A stretch of 64,000 nucleotides of DNA from Salipaludibacillus agaradhaerens (lineage in GTDB: Bacteria; Bacillota; Bacilli; Bacillales; Salisediminibacteriaceae), in contig NZ_KV917378.1 of the NCBI RefSeq assembly GCF_002019735.1, positions 4,242,869 through 4,306,868 on the forward strand, given 5' to 3'. The first letter of the stretch is position 1. Every line of letters starts with the position of its first letter. The translations under genes were made by a program, and so were the position numbers. The notes under the pieces were generated by a model. That model was not told where the DNA came from. It did no database searches and worked only from the letters and a program-made list of their open reading frames with translations. Shown here piece by piece: positions 33,925-43,986 of the stretch.

Positions 33925-34645
33925 ATGATAGCGTACATATTTCAACAGGACACTTGTCACATTGGAGGTGCTTTTTAAGCACCTCTATTTCTTTAATAAT
34001 CAAATGCCCTCTTTCAATTGACACAATGTTAACTTTCCTTAATTCGTTAAATAGTCTATTGACCGTTTCTCTTGTGGAACCGATAAAATGAGCGAGTTCC
34101 TGATTGGTTAATTTAATATCAATTTTTATGCCCTCTGCATGTTCAACACCATAAGAATGTGCAAGCCTAACAAGGACAGAATAAAAAGCACCATGCTTTC
34201 CGTATAGCAGCAGATCAGAAAATTTTGCTTGAGTGGACTGAGTATTTCGGGCAAATAATTTGATGAATGCCGTGGCGATGGCTCCGTTTTGTGCAAATAC
34301 CCCTTCTAATATTTCTCTTTCAAGTCTAAGAATTCGTGAGGACGTGGTGACTTCAGCTGTCATACTCGCTCTCATTTCATTGAAGAGACTGAATTCTCCC
34401 ACAACATCATAATCTCCCTTTAAATGGATAATGAATTTTTTATGATCCATTGTCATTTTACTCATTTTCACATGCCCTTTTAAAATGAGATAAATATAAT
34501 TTACGGCTTCACCTTCGTAAAAAAGAATGTGCCCACTTGGAAAAGTGATCTCTTCTCCATGGAGAAATAAATGTTGCTTGTTTTCACTAGATAACTCTTG
34601 GAAGAAAGGATTTTTAACACGGTAATTATATAAGCGGTGTGCCAT
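33923..34645 (-). CDS. Second Fnr-type regulator with C-terminal cysteine motif
   Basis: 240 residues, very like the Fnr at 21.1 kb in both domains. The recognition helix is GSTRETVNRLFNELRKV and the C-terminus holds CDKCPVEIC, so the 4Fe-4S ligands of Bacillus Fnr are kept. TTAGGAGGA precedes the ATG. It stands alone between liaR and yjaZ. An Fnr-like box 68 bases upstream suggests autoregulation or control of yjaZ. It is probably a duplicate with its own target range. Confidence 0.88.
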   Translation of the reverse strand: MAHRLYNYRVKNPFFQELSSENKQHLFLHGEEITFPSGHILFYEGEAVNYIYLILKGHVKMSKMTMDHKKFIIHLKGDYDVVGEFSLFNEMRASMTAEVTTSSRILRLEREILEGVFAQNGAIATAFIKLFARNTQSTQAKFSDLLLYGKHGAFYSVLVRLAHSYGVEHAEGIKIDIKLTNQELAHFIGSTRETVNRLFNELRKVNIVSIERGHLIIKEIEVLKKHLQCDKCPVEICTLS

Positions 34646-34712
34646 CGCTGGTTCCTCCTAACCTTTGCTAGCATATGTTAATAATACCATATCAAATGGT
34701 GTGTCATAAATA

Positions 34713-34728
34713 AGTGAGGTAAATCACG
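34713..34728. promoter_or_regulatory. Fnr-like box between the second fnr and yjaZ
   Basis: AGTGAGGTAAATCACG differs from TGTGA-N6-TCACA at the two outer positions. It lies in the short divergent region shared by both genes. Confidence 0.5.
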
Positions 34729-34748
34729 CAATTAATGAGGTGGGCGAT

Positions 34749-35564
34749 GTGACGATCCATGATTCATTTAAATGGGTACTTAATCATTATATAAAGCAAG
34801 AGTCAGTCGCAAAAACATTTGCGCCGTTATTAGAAAAACGACCTGAGAAATCTCCAGAAGAATGGTTTCATTTTCTACATGAACAAGGCTTATTACCTGT
34901 AAACAGTGAAACTAAAAAAGAATGGTTTCACTGGCGTAAAAACGTGAATGTAAAAGAATTAGAGCTATTTATAAAAAAAATGAGGAGCATTTTTCAAGGG
35001 CCAGATACAGAGATATTCATCTTTCCACTAAATAGGAACCATGGTGCTATTTTAGAAGGGCTTGATGGGAAAAACGGCATAACCTTTCCAGTGTTTATTT
35101 TGGCGTTCTGGAAAGCAACTTTACCTGAACGGGACCAAAAAGCATTGTTGCTTCATGAGTATCATCACGCCTCTAGATTATTTCATAGAGGTGAAAATGA
35201 GCGATCAGTAAGTTTGTTAGAATCGATGATTATGGAAGGGTTAGCTGAATGGGAAGTGGCGAAACAATTAGGTGAAACACATATGGCTCCTTGGACAAAA
35301 AATTATGATCGTCGCATGCTGTTAGCTTGGTGGAAGGATGTCTATCAACACTATGTTTTACTTCAAGGAAGGCATACTTATAAATCATTATTGTTTGGAG
35401 GTGAGAGACGTATTCCTCCCCTTACTGGCTATAAACTTGGGTATGATATTGTGAGGACACATTTATCTCATAAAGAAGCACCAGAAGATTCTTTAACATT
35501 ATTAAAAAAAGCACCTGAAACTTTTTTAACTGGCCCATATAAAACGAATGAATATCATAATTGA
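34749..35564 (+). CDS. yjaZ: YjaZ-like DUF2268 protease
   Basis: 271 residues with a zinc-metalloprotease-like HEYHHASR motif (near 137) and a downstream Glu-rich helix (IMEGLAEWEV) that could give the third ligand. This is the DUF2268 family, which includes B. subtilis YjaZ, a putative Zn-dependent protease also encoded near fabF. GTG 34749 follows GAGGTGG; the GTG at 34740 lies on that site. No signal peptide. Substrate unknown. Confidence 0.8.
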   Translation: MTIHDSFKWVLNHYIKQESVAKTFAPLLEKRPEKSPEEWFHFLHEQGLLPVNSETKKEWFHWRKNVNVKELELFIKKMRSIFQGPDTEIFIFPLNRNHGAILEGLDGKNGITFPVFILAFWKATLPERDQKALLLHEYHHASRLFHRGENERSVSLLESMIMEGLAEWEVAKQLGETHMAPWTKNYDRRMLLAWWKDVYQHYVLLQGRHTYKSLLFGGERRIPPLTGYKLGYDIVRTHLSHKEAPEDSLTLLKKAPETFLTGPYKTNEYHN

Positions 35565-35572
35565 CATTTCAT

Positions 35573-35613
35573 CACAAACAACGCTAAAGCCTCTACGGTT
35601 GTTTTAAAAAAAT
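35573..35613 (+). terminator. Probable terminator after yjaZ
   Basis: AAACAACG pairs with CGGTTGTTT (one bulge), followed by a short T/A tract. Confidence 0.5.
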
Positions 35614-35829
35614 GGGTTAGTGAAAGACGGAGATTCCTGATAGAGAGCTATTGGCAAAGGTCCGCCTGTAGTTGAGGAACCATAGTCGGTATTTACAAGT
35701 ATCATTTTTATAATGAGAGGTTCATTCAACTGTTTGTTGTTTAAAATTAGTCATAATCAGTCTTATTCATAGACATGCAATCATACGCTATAATAGTTAT
35801 CTTTATTTGAACAATTAAGGAGGGAGAGT

Positions 35830-36057
35830 ATGCGGCTATTACTGTTAATTATTGGTTTTAGTTTAGCGGTTTTTGGCGGAGTCAGTCTAGTGGCCTATTT
35901 AAATTTGTTAACAGTAGGTTTCTCCCTCCAAGATTATATTCTATTTCTTATTCAAAGAGTTGAAACATATATGTTTATAACCGGTTTGTTAATTATTTGG
36001 ATCATGGAATATCTGCCTCTAGTGAAGAAAAAAAGAAAAAAGAATATGAAGAATTAA
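35830..36057 (+). CDS. Small membrane protein, 75 aa
   Basis: Two hydrophobic segments (about 2-25 and 44-63) and a very basic end (KKKRKKNMKN). AAGGAGGGAG precedes the ATG. No family recognised. It lies where the app oligopeptide operon is found in B. subtilis between yjaZ and yjbA. Confidence 0.7.
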   Translation: MRLLLLIIGFSLAVFGGVSLVAYLNLLTVGFSLQDYILFLIQRVETYMFITGLLIIWIMEYLPLVKKKRKKNMKN

Positions 36058-36128
36058 CAGTTGGTGGAATAATATGGATGATATCTGCGAATACTGTTGT
36101 CAATGATGACGTATGAGGAGGTAAGTCC

Positions 36129-36887
36129 ATGCTTCATATGAAAGATGTTTGGGTCAATTGGTTTGAAGGAGAAGAGAATAGTTATAATGTTTGCGAATTT
36201 TTCGAATGGAAAAAAAGTGATAAAATTGAACTTTTAGATCAAGTAAAGGTAGTCAAAATTAATTCAGCATTACTTGACTACATTGAGAATTCATTGCAAG
36301 AATTGCCGGAAGAGCTATTAGCAGATGTCTATCGACAGAGTTTTGCACGACAGAAGAGTGAGCGGACGCCTTTAGATTATTGCTTTATTGCAACAGATGG
36401 TTTAAGGGCCATTGTAGTAGATACAATTGGTTATCATACACCCATTAGAAAAAGTAAAATGGTACCTCGCCAAGAAGAACAACTCCGACAACTTGTCGAG
36501 GGGCATCCTGAAGCTGAGTATTACATGGATTATTTAGAGTGTGAAAAAGAGTATCACATTTTATCACCAGAACCGTGTTTAATGTTGGGGTTAATTCGAA
36601 AAGAAAAACAACTAAAACAGCTACTTTTTATGGCTTTAGATCAACTTTATAGTGAGGCAGAATTAGCAGAATTGAGGTATTGGTATACTGAGTGGGCTCC
36701 GCATAAATATCACGCTATTCAATTTATGGACTTTGAGGAAGCGTGGCAAAGCCTATATGATGAGATTAAAGTAGGATGGTCAGCTAAACATGAAAACTTT
36801 TGTCATGCGATGATTAAGGGGCAACCTTTTTTTGAAAAGTTATGGGAATTACAATTTGAAGAAGAGAAACGAAAAACTAAAAAATAA
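36129..36887 (+). CDS. yjbA: YjbA, UPF0736 family
   Basis: 252 residues, soluble, starting [16 protein letters not shown] and ending with a charged tail. This matches the UPF0736/YjbA family, found next to trpS in bacilli; function unknown. GAGGAGG precedes the start. It converges with trpS, with a shared bidirectional terminator between them. Confidence 0.85.
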   Translation: MLHMKDVWVNWFEGEENSYNVCEFFEWKKSDKIELLDQVKVVKINSALLDYIENSLQELPEELLADVYRQSFARQKSERTPLDYCFIATDGLRAIVVDTIGYHTPIRKSKMVPRQEEQLRQLVEGHPEAEYYMDYLECEKEYHILSPEPCLMLGLIRKEKQLKQLLFMALDQLYSEAELAELRYWYTEWAPHKYHAIQFMDFEEAWQSLYDEIKVGWSAKHENFCHAMIKGQPFFEKLWELQFEEEKRKTKK

Positions 36888-36916
36888 CTTCAGAGATTCT
36901 CTCTGAAGTTATTTTT
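36883..36916. terminator. Bidirectional terminator between yjbA and trpS
   Basis: AATAACTTCAGAG and CTCTGAAGTTATT form a perfect 13-bp stem with a T run on the plus strand and A/T-rich flanks on the other. Confidence 0.85.
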
Positions 36917-36943
36917 GGCGATTATTCAGTGCCCTGATAGAAG

Positions 36944-37993
<1,050 letters not shown>

Positions 37994-38049
37994 CTATCAA
38001 GGCTTAGAAATGAGTGAGTCTAAGCAATCGCTACATACCATTTCCTATT

Positions 38050-38335
38050 CTAGTTCTAAACATAAAAAAGCCCATTCATCGCCTAATAAAATAGGGACGA
38101 ATGGACCGCGTTGCCACCCTGTTTATCACCATGACAGTGATCACTCATACCCTCTCCTTGTGTCTGGAAAGGGGCCTCAATATAACGTTTGAGGAAACGG
38201 ACCTGCCTACTATCTAGTTCAGCGGGCCAGCTAGAAAGGCCATTCGTTTTCCAAGCATGATCTGCTTACAGCGACCGCAGACTCTCTGAACATGCTGTTG
38301 AAAAATTACTTCTCTTTCTCATTGCCGTTGTCATT
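38050..38335 (-). ncRNA. T-box leader of trpS, UGG specifier
   Basis: Read on the minus strand: an AG-bulge/distal-loop type segment (AGAGAG...GGTCGCTGTAAGCAG), a specifier segment GAATGGCC with TGG at 38240-38242, the T-box AGGGTGGCAACGCGG at 38106-38120, and a terminator (CCATTCGTC with GGCGATGAATGG, then TTTTTT) at about 38065-38105. UGG is the Trp codon, matching the downstream trpS. Uncharged tRNA-Trp should favour the antiterminator. Confidence 0.93.
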
Positions 38336-38668
38336 GAATTAGTGACATTATACGTCTTTTAAAAAATGATTGCAACTGAAACATATAAATGCTTCGCAGC
38401 AACTTTTTTAAAGATATTGTATGTGAGATGTGAGTTCATACAAGTATAAGATGATAACAAGTTGACAGTGTTTTAACATGACCTTGTTGTGTCTTCCAGT
38501 CCATCCAATCTTTCGGTCCTGAGAATGTGAGAAGATAGAGACAGGACAAAATGAGACGCTTGTAACAGTGAATCTTTCTTCTTCTTTTGATCCTTTGTGA
38601 CGGCGGTAACTACTGACTTTTCTCATAAAGAGAGCCTTCAAGCATATGCTTGTACGGGAGGGATTGTA

Positions 38669-39214
38669 ATGAAGCACTTACACTTAATCATATTGTGTTT
38701 TTTATTATTTATTGGCGGTGTTTTTTTCCTAAAGTCTACTAATGACCGGGTCTTAGTCGAAAAGGCAATGTCTCAAAATGGGGATGTAGAGGTTCAAAGT
38801 AGTAACGATATTTACAAATTGAGTTTGGACACTGTAGAAGGTAACAAATATTCTTTAGACGAGTTAGCAGGAAAACGAACATTTTTGTTTTTTTTCACGT
38901 CATGGTGTCATGTTTGTCAAGAACAATGGCAGCAAGTTTTGGAAGCTAAGGCAACACAACAAGATTCCTCACTAGAATTCATGGCGATTAATTTAACGAA
39001 AGAGGAATTTGGCGAAAGTGATGTGGGGAACTATTTATCACAATATATTAAGGAAAACATGACTATTTTATTGGATAAAGAAGGGGAGGCGCAACGGCAA
39101 TTTGGTGTAAAGGGTATTCCTACAAGCTTTTTCATAGGGGAGGAAGGCAACGTTATTTATAGGCAAGATGGGCTCATAATGGCAGATGACATAATTAAAA
39201 AGATGACGGAATAA
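38669..39214 (+). CDS. Membrane-anchored thioredoxin-like protein (ResA/TlpA type)
   Basis: 181 residues: an N-terminal signal anchor (about 3-20) and a thioredoxin-fold domain with the redox pair in SWCHVCQEQW (CxxC near residue 80) and the cis-Pro in GIPTSFFIG. It should act outside the membrane as a thiol-disulfide oxidoreductase, perhaps in cytochrome c maturation. ATG 38669 follows GGGAGGG; the 24 codons upstream are not supported. A hairpin overlaps its 3' end. Confidence 0.85.
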   Translation: MKHLHLIILCFLLFIGGVFFLKSTNDRVLVEKAMSQNGDVEVQSSNDIYKLSLDTVEGNKYSLDELAGKRTFLFFFTSWCHVCQEQWQQVLEAKATQQDSSLEFMAINLTKEEFGESDVGNYLSQYIKENMTILLDKEGEAQRQFGVKGIPTSFFIGEEGNVIYRQDGLIMADDIIKKMTE

Positions 39215-39237
39215 CTATTTATTTCGTCATCTTTTAT
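39202..39237 (+). terminator. Terminator overlapping the 3' end of the redoxin gene
   Basis: AAGATGACG pairs with CGTCATCTT, followed by TTATTTT. The stop codon lies in the loop. Confidence 0.7.
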
Positions 39238-39283
39238 TTTGAATAAGGCTTTATATGAATTGTGACACTGCTTCTCTCCAATC

Positions 39284-39426
39284 TTTATCACAGATAACCG
39301 TCCGTAAAACTCGCCTCTCAATGTAGAGGGGCGAGTTTTAACTATTTAGGCGTGAGCTAATGGCCGCCAAAGTTACCAATCAGTGGGAGAAGAACCGAAG
39401 CCCCGCTGATGGAAGGTTCGTTTTAT
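39284..39426 (+). repeat. Dispersed repeat, full-length copy (copy 5)
   Basis: It begins TTTATCACAGATAACCGTCC and ends GGAAGGTTCGTTTTAT. An extra strong hairpin, ACTCGCC with GGCGAGT, sits inside. It fills the space between the redoxin gene and the convergent antiporter gene, and its end overlaps the antiporter stop. Confidence 0.85.
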
Positions 39427-40421
39427 CCTAAAGTAAAAATCAAATAACTGCACATAATATACAATGATACGAGTATGAGAGAAGGAATAGGATATGTTGT
39501 GGACTTCACTAGGCGTGTTTGTGAAAAAAGCATGCCACCAATTAAAATGAGTAGTAATAATATTCCAGCAGCTACACTGATGAGCACCACAGGTGAGACG
39601 GCACTTGTTATTGGTCCGCTCGTGTAAAAAATATCGCACAGAACAAGAATCATTAAGTTAAATAAATTGCTTCCGAGTATGTTACCAACGGCTAAATGGT
39701 AATTAGCTAGTTGCAAAGCGACAATCACGGTTACCACTTCTGGTAATGATGTCGCCCCCGCAATAAGAAAAGTACCCATAAAGCTGGAGCTAAGACCAGT
39801 GGCTAACGCAATGGCGTCTCCAGAAATAGTTAATGCTGACCCTGCTATAAGAATAATGAGGGCGGCAATAAAGAAGCCGATTTGTGCTTTTCTTAAAGAT
39901 ATTGTCTGTGTATGATAGTCACTCTCATTAGTTGAAGCGACTTCAAGTACGCTGTTAGCTTCAGGGGATGTGGTCATATACTTTAACCCAAGAATATAAA
40001 ATAACACAAGTAAATAAATTTCTATCCCGATATTGAAAATAGCATATCCAGTAGGGAAAAGAATGGCGATAAACACAATCGCAGTTAAACCTACATTAAG
40101 GAAGCCTGTCAGTAAATGATCTTTACCTATATAGGAAAAGATTTTGTGCTTTCTAAAATAAATATCTCCTATAGCTAAAATAAGTAAATTAAATAAGTTG
40201 CTACCGAAAATATTGCTAACAGCAATATCTGGATTACCGACAGTGATAGCAGTTAAACTTGTGGTCACTTCAGGAAGTGACGTGGCACCAGCCAGTAAAA
40301 TCGTACCAGCCATCATACCGCCTAAACGTGTTCTTTCACCAATTATATCAGCATAATTAGACAGTTTTATAGCAGTAAAAATGGTGACAATGGCGGCGGC
40401 GATAAACACTAAATACATCAT
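39423..40421 (-). CDS. Cation antiporter, CaCA family (YrbG-like)
   Basis: 332 residues, about ten membrane segments and the two inverted alpha repeats of Ca2+/cation antiporters: AGATSLPEVTTS with SNIFGSNLFNLL in the first half and AGATSLPEVVTV with GNILGSNLFNLM in the second. This family exchanges Na+ or H+ for Ca2+. The yybP-ykoY riboswitch in its leader, which senses Mn2+, suggests that this member may export Mn2+. The start follows AAGGGGAAATG-type sequence on the minus strand. Confidence 0.88.
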   Translation of the reverse strand: MMYLVFIAAAIVTIFTAIKLSNYADIIGERTRLGGMMAGTILLAGATSLPEVTTSLTAITVGNPDIAVSNIFGSNLFNLLILAIGDIYFRKHKIFSYIGKDHLLTGFLNVGLTAIVFIAILFPTGYAIFNIGIEIYLLVLFYILGLKYMTTSPEANSVLEVASTNESDYHTQTISLRKAQIGFFIAALIILIAGSALTISGDAIALATGLSSSFMGTFLIAGATSLPEVVTVIVALQLANYHLAVGNILGSNLFNLMILVLCDIFYTSGPITSAVSPVVLISVAAGILLLLILIGGMLFSQTRLVKSTTYPIPSLILVSLYIMCSYLIFTLG

Positions 40422-40485
40422 TTAATCATTTCCCCTTATTTAGAAGGTCGGATCATAAGATCAGGTCTGGACAAGCATTAAACAC

Positions 40486-40567
40486 AAAAAAACAGACCTC
40501 TTTATGAGAAAGTGGCAACATTGAAAAAACGTGACTGTTGACACACTCTCATAAAAAGGTCTTGCAA
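40486..40567 (-). terminator. Riboswitch expression-platform terminator
   Basis: On the minus strand AGACCTTTTTATGAGA (40562-40547) pairs with TCTCATAAAGAGGTCT (40509-40494), followed by seven T. Its 5' arm includes part of the conserved GCAAGACC end of the aptamer, so metal binding should prevent termination. Confidence 0.85.
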
Positions 40568-40660
40568 ACTTCAGGATTCCCCAAAGCTTCATGAACCGAG
40601 CGGATAGAAATCCGCTGTCATGACGATTCATGAACCAGATGGTCGCTACTCCCCTTTTTA
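40556..40660 (-). ncRNA. yybP-ykoY manganese riboswitch
   Basis: On the minus strand the leader begins AAAAAGGGGAGTAGCGACC (40660-40642) and ends TTTGCAAGACC (40568-40558), the two conserved ends of the yybP-ykoY aptamer. Helices between them include GCGGATTTCTATCCGC and the paired TTCATGAA segments. The class switches on metal-export genes when Mn2+ is high, consistent with the terminator overlap. No aptamer nucleotide assignment beyond these motifs was attempted. Confidence 0.88.
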
Positions 40661-40767
40661 TTTAAAAGCGAACTTCTTTATTTTTAGTTGTTAAGTAAAG
40701 CAAAGGATGTCTCTATTTAATGTAGCACGTGCGCCTACTATTAGCAACAACTAAATTAGCAAGGAAA

Positions 40768-41307
40768 TCAGGAAGCAGGTTGTTTTTTCTTCTGAGTTTT
40801 TAAATAATTGTTGATAGCTTTATCTAGCTCATTAATGGCATGTTCAGCCTCTTCTTTACTTATCGTACGGTAATGGTGGGACCCACCTGGCTCTTCATCA
40901 GCTTCGTCAGCCAGCGCTACGACCTCCTGTAGTGGCTCGCGTCTAATACCAACATCGGGTAAATAAGAATCCGTGTGTAATAAAATAGCTAAGGCAATTT
41001 CTTTAGCAGAGACAGGATTTTCATCTAATCTAATAAGCAGTTTATGCGCTCTTTCTGCCCCTTTGATGGCATGGATGTCATTTTCTTTGTATAACGTATA
41101 ATCCCATTGACCATTGCGATACCATGTGTAATGGCCGATATCATGCAAAAAGGCAGCTTTAACGGCTAAGTCAGGGTTGACATTATGTTTTAATGCAAAG
41201 TTAAATGCATGATTTGCAGTGGAGATAGCATGCGCGAGACCGGCTCGTTTAACATATTTTTGAGCAATTGGATGTAAATAAATTTCTTTTAACGTCACTC
41301 GTTTCAT
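40768..41307 (-). CDS. HD-domain hydrolase
   Basis: 179 residues with a metal-binding HD motif: HAISTANHAFN, AAFLHDIGHYTWY (HD near residue 51), ALLHTDSYL and ALADEADEE. Members act on nucleotides or phosphate esters; the substrate here is unknown. GGAGAGGATG precedes the ATG. A basic, Lys-rich tail ends the protein. It is a single gene. Confidence 0.8.
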   Translation of the reverse strand: MKRVTLKEIYLHPIAQKYVKRAGLAHAISTANHAFNFALKHNVNPDLAVKAAFLHDIGHYTWYRNGQWDYTLYKENDIHAIKGAERAHKLLIRLDENPVSAKEIALAILLHTDSYLPDVGIRREPLQEVVALADEADEEPGGSHHYRTISKEEAEHAINELDKAINNYLKTQKKKQPAS

Positions 41308-41702
41308 AAATCATCCTCTCCTTTTTAGTCAATAATTCATTCTAAAAAAACTATTTTTAATAGTGTTCATCTTAATCAACACGGAAGAAAAATCTAAAAA
41401 AGTATATTGTTCAATATTATATAGATTGTAGGTATTTTTGTCAATGGCATTTCTCTTTATTTACATTAAATACAAAGCTTAATGAGGGGTTGTTTTGGGT
41501 AATAGTATGTAGAGAAATCAATTCACTTAGCAATTGATTGTTAATACAAAAAAATAGCTAAGGAACAAGAGGAATATGTAACAAGTATGCTATCATTAAA
41601 GAAATTCCATTTAAAATGAATGAGCGTGCTATAAGCCAGTTACGATTTCACCAGAACGATTTATATAAGAAGATTAGTTTACAAAAAGGTGGGAGATGTT
41701 TA

Positions 41703-42935
41703 ATGAAAAAAAAGATTTGTTACTCAGCATTAGCTTCCTTATTAGTAGCGGGTTTGTTGATACCAGTGGGCGTGCATGGAGATGAACCTAATACGACGGA
41801 GTCTGTTAAATTACATAACGAAAAACGGACAATTTTGGGAGAAAGGGATTGGCCAGATAGTTTTGCTCGTTTCTCATTTGATACTGGCTATACATTTGAG
41901 TATCCTGATGCCGTAAGAGGTATATTTGTTACAGGACATACTGCTGGTGGGGAACGCTTTTATGATTTAGTGGATTTAGTGGATCATACTGAGTTAAATG
42001 CCATGGTCATTGATATTAAGGAGGATCACGGCAATCTAACCTATAAGCTGGATGAAGAGGACCCTTTTTACGATATTTCTACCAACATGATATCTGATCC
42101 AGAACAGATGATGGAAACATTAGAAGAACATGGTATATACCCTATTGCAAGAATTGTCGTGTTTAAAGATACGCTATTAGCAGAACAAAAACCCGAGCTC
42201 TCATTTTTAAAAAATGGTGAAGTATGGAAAAATGGACGAGATGAAGCTTTTGTTAATCCCTTTATGGAGGAAGTGTGGGATTACAATATCGACATTGCCA
42301 AGAAAGCTGCCGAAATGGGCTTCCAAGAGATACAATTTGACTATGTAAGGTTCCCTGAAGGGTTTGAGAAGCGAGATGGCGAGCTGGAGTATGATGGGGG
42401 AGATTTTACAGATAATCCAGAAGAGAATGTTCAGCGAAGAGTGACGGCAGTGACTGACTTTGTAGCACACGCCAGAGAAGAGTTAGCACCATATGACGTT
42501 GATGTGTCTGTTGATATATTTGGTTATGCAGCGACTTTAAGTGAGGCACCTGGCATTGGGCAAAATTTTTCGAAGATCTCGGACAATGTGGATGTGATTT
42601 CGTCAATGATTTACCCGAGTCATTGGACACCTCATTTTGGATTGGACAAGCCTGACCTTTACCCTTATGAAGTAGTAGATGCTTATGCACAACTGGAAAA
42701 TGATATTTTAAACAATCTTGATGATCCACCTGTTTCTCGGCCTTGGTTACAAGATTTTACGGCACAATATTTAGGGGAAGGTAATTATTTAGAATATGGC
42801 AAAGAAGAAGTAGAGGCTCAAATCCAGGCATTGTACGACAACGATATTTATGAATTTTTATTGTGGAATGCAGGGAATACTTATAGTAAGGATGTTGATT
42901 ACATGCTTGATATTGAAGAAGAGCGTAATAATTAA
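41703..42935 (+). CDS. Secreted putative glycoside hydrolase, DUF4015
   Basis: 410 residues: signal peptide (about 1-26, ending PVGVHG) then a TIM-barrel domain of the DUF4015 family, related to GH13-like folds, with VRGIFVTGHTAGG, NAMVIDIKEDHG, EIQFDYVRFPEGF and VSSMIYPSHW. The mature protein is very acidic. AAAGGTGGGAG supports ATG 41703; 29 upstream codons are rejected. Homologues in bacilli are extracellular; the substrate is unknown. Confidence 0.82.
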   Translation: MKKKICYSALASLLVAGLLIPVGVHGDEPNTTESVKLHNEKRTILGERDWPDSFARFSFDTGYTFEYPDAVRGIFVTGHTAGGERFYDLVDLVDHTELNAMVIDIKEDHGNLTYKLDEEDPFYDISTNMISDPEQMMETLEEHGIYPIARIVVFKDTLLAEQKPELSFLKNGEVWKNGRDEAFVNPFMEEVWDYNIDIAKKAAEMGFQEIQFDYVRFPEGFEKRDGELEYDGGDFTDNPEENVQRRVTAVTDFVAHAREELAPYDVDVSVDIFGYAATLSEAPGIGQNFSKISDNVDVISSMIYPSHWTPHFGLDKPDLYPYEVVDAYAQLENDILNNLDDPPVSRPWLQDFTAQYLGEGNYLEYGKEEVEAQIQALYDNDIYEFLLWNAGNTYSKDVDYMLDIEEERNN

Positions 42936-43161
42936 AGGATATATTCTTAAAAAGCAGTAAGGATGAGGAATGAGGTAAAAGTTAAGGGAATAGATTGTCT
43001 AAAGAATCAAATCAGGACAGAACCTCCTTCAAGAGCTTTAAAGCCGGTTTATGATTTTTTTAAAAACGTTTATAATAAATACTAAGTTAAGTTTTATACA
43101 GCTATTTGAAATGAACCGGAAAGTAAGATAGGATGCGCTATAATAATAGTGGAGGTCTTAA

Positions 43162-43728
43162 ATGAATTGGTATGAAAAGTTAAATCAGTATTTTCCGATT
43201 GAAGAAATGAAATCTAAAAAGCATATGGAACTTCTTTTAAAAGAAAAAAATCAGATTTATAAAAAAGACGATAGTCCCATGCATGTTTTAATGTATGTGG
43301 CAATGGAGGATTTCATTTTTATTGATTATTTATTTGTTTCCAAAGAAGCGCGGGGACAAGGAATTGGTAAAAAGTTAATTTCAAAATTAAAAGCGGAAAA
43401 CAAACCGATCATTCTTGAAGTTGAGCCCATTGATTATGAAGATTCGGACACTGAGAAGAGACAACATTTTTATAAACGAGAAGGCTTTAAACATGCTAAA
43501 TCTATTGGTTATCGACGGCGGTCTTTAAATACCGGGAAAGTAAATGAATTGGAGATTCTGTATTGGTCGCCAACTGACGAATCAGAGGAAAGTATTTTTC
43601 AAAAAATGTGTCATACGTATGAGACTATTCATACGTATAAAGATGAAGAAATATATGGAGAATCATATGAACCTGTAGATGAAGTATTAAGTTTTGATGA
43701 CGTAATGAACAAAGAACCTACAACGTAA
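43162..43728 (+). CDS. yjbC: GNAT acetyltransferase YjbC
   Basis: 188 residues. The acetyl-CoA-binding motif is visible in LFVSKEARGQGIGKKLISKL (near 57-76), followed by the LEVEP and FYKREGFKHA segments. An extra acidic C-terminal region of about 60 residues follows, as in YjbC, which in B. subtilis lies just upstream of spx. GGAGGTC precedes the ATG. The acceptor is unknown. Confidence 0.85.
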   Translation: MNWYEKLNQYFPIEEMKSKKHMELLLKEKNQIYKKDDSPMHVLMYVAMEDFIFIDYLFVSKEARGQGIGKKLISKLKAENKPIILEVEPIDYEDSDTEKRQHFYKREGFKHAKSIGYRRRSLNTGKVNELEILYWSPTDESEESIFQKMCHTYETIHTYKDEEIYGESYEPVDEVLSFDDVMNKEPTT

Positions 43729-43810
43729 AATCGTGTTCCAGTCTAGTGAGTCACTGGACTTTAAAATAGTCTGTTGTCTGTCAAAGCACGAAGAAGGGAG
43801 AGTGTTTTGT

Positions 43811-43939
43811 GTGGGAAACAGAGAAAGAAGAAAGCAAAAGAAAAAAATTCTTTGGAAAGATCTATTGAAGCGAAAATGGGATGAAGTCAATAAAATTCCA
43901 AAGAAACAACCTGTCTCGCAATGCAAGTGGCCTGCATGA
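43811..43939 (+). CDS. Possible small basic protein, 42 aa
   Basis: A GTG behind AAGGGAG (10 bases) opens a 42-residue Lys/Arg-rich peptide (GNRERRKQKKKILWKDLLKRKW) ending CKWPA. A terminator follows 10 bases after the stop. The longer in-frame version from 43733 lacks a ribosome site. Unrecognised. Confidence 0.45.
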   Translation: MGNRERRKQKKKILWKDLLKRKWDEVNKIPKKQPVSQCKWPA

Positions 43940-43948
43940 CTGGAACAC

Positions 43949-43986
43949 AACCAGCTCTTTACATTAAAAGAGCTGGTTACTTATTT
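43949..43986 (+). terminator. Terminator before spx
   Basis: AACCAGCTCTTT pairs with AAAGAGCTGGTT, followed by ACTTATTTTT. Confidence 0.8.

Noticed and set aside
39373-39639. 88-codon minus-strand frame overlapping the antiporter end
   Set aside because: It is a shadow of the antiporter gene in another frame and includes repeat sequence.
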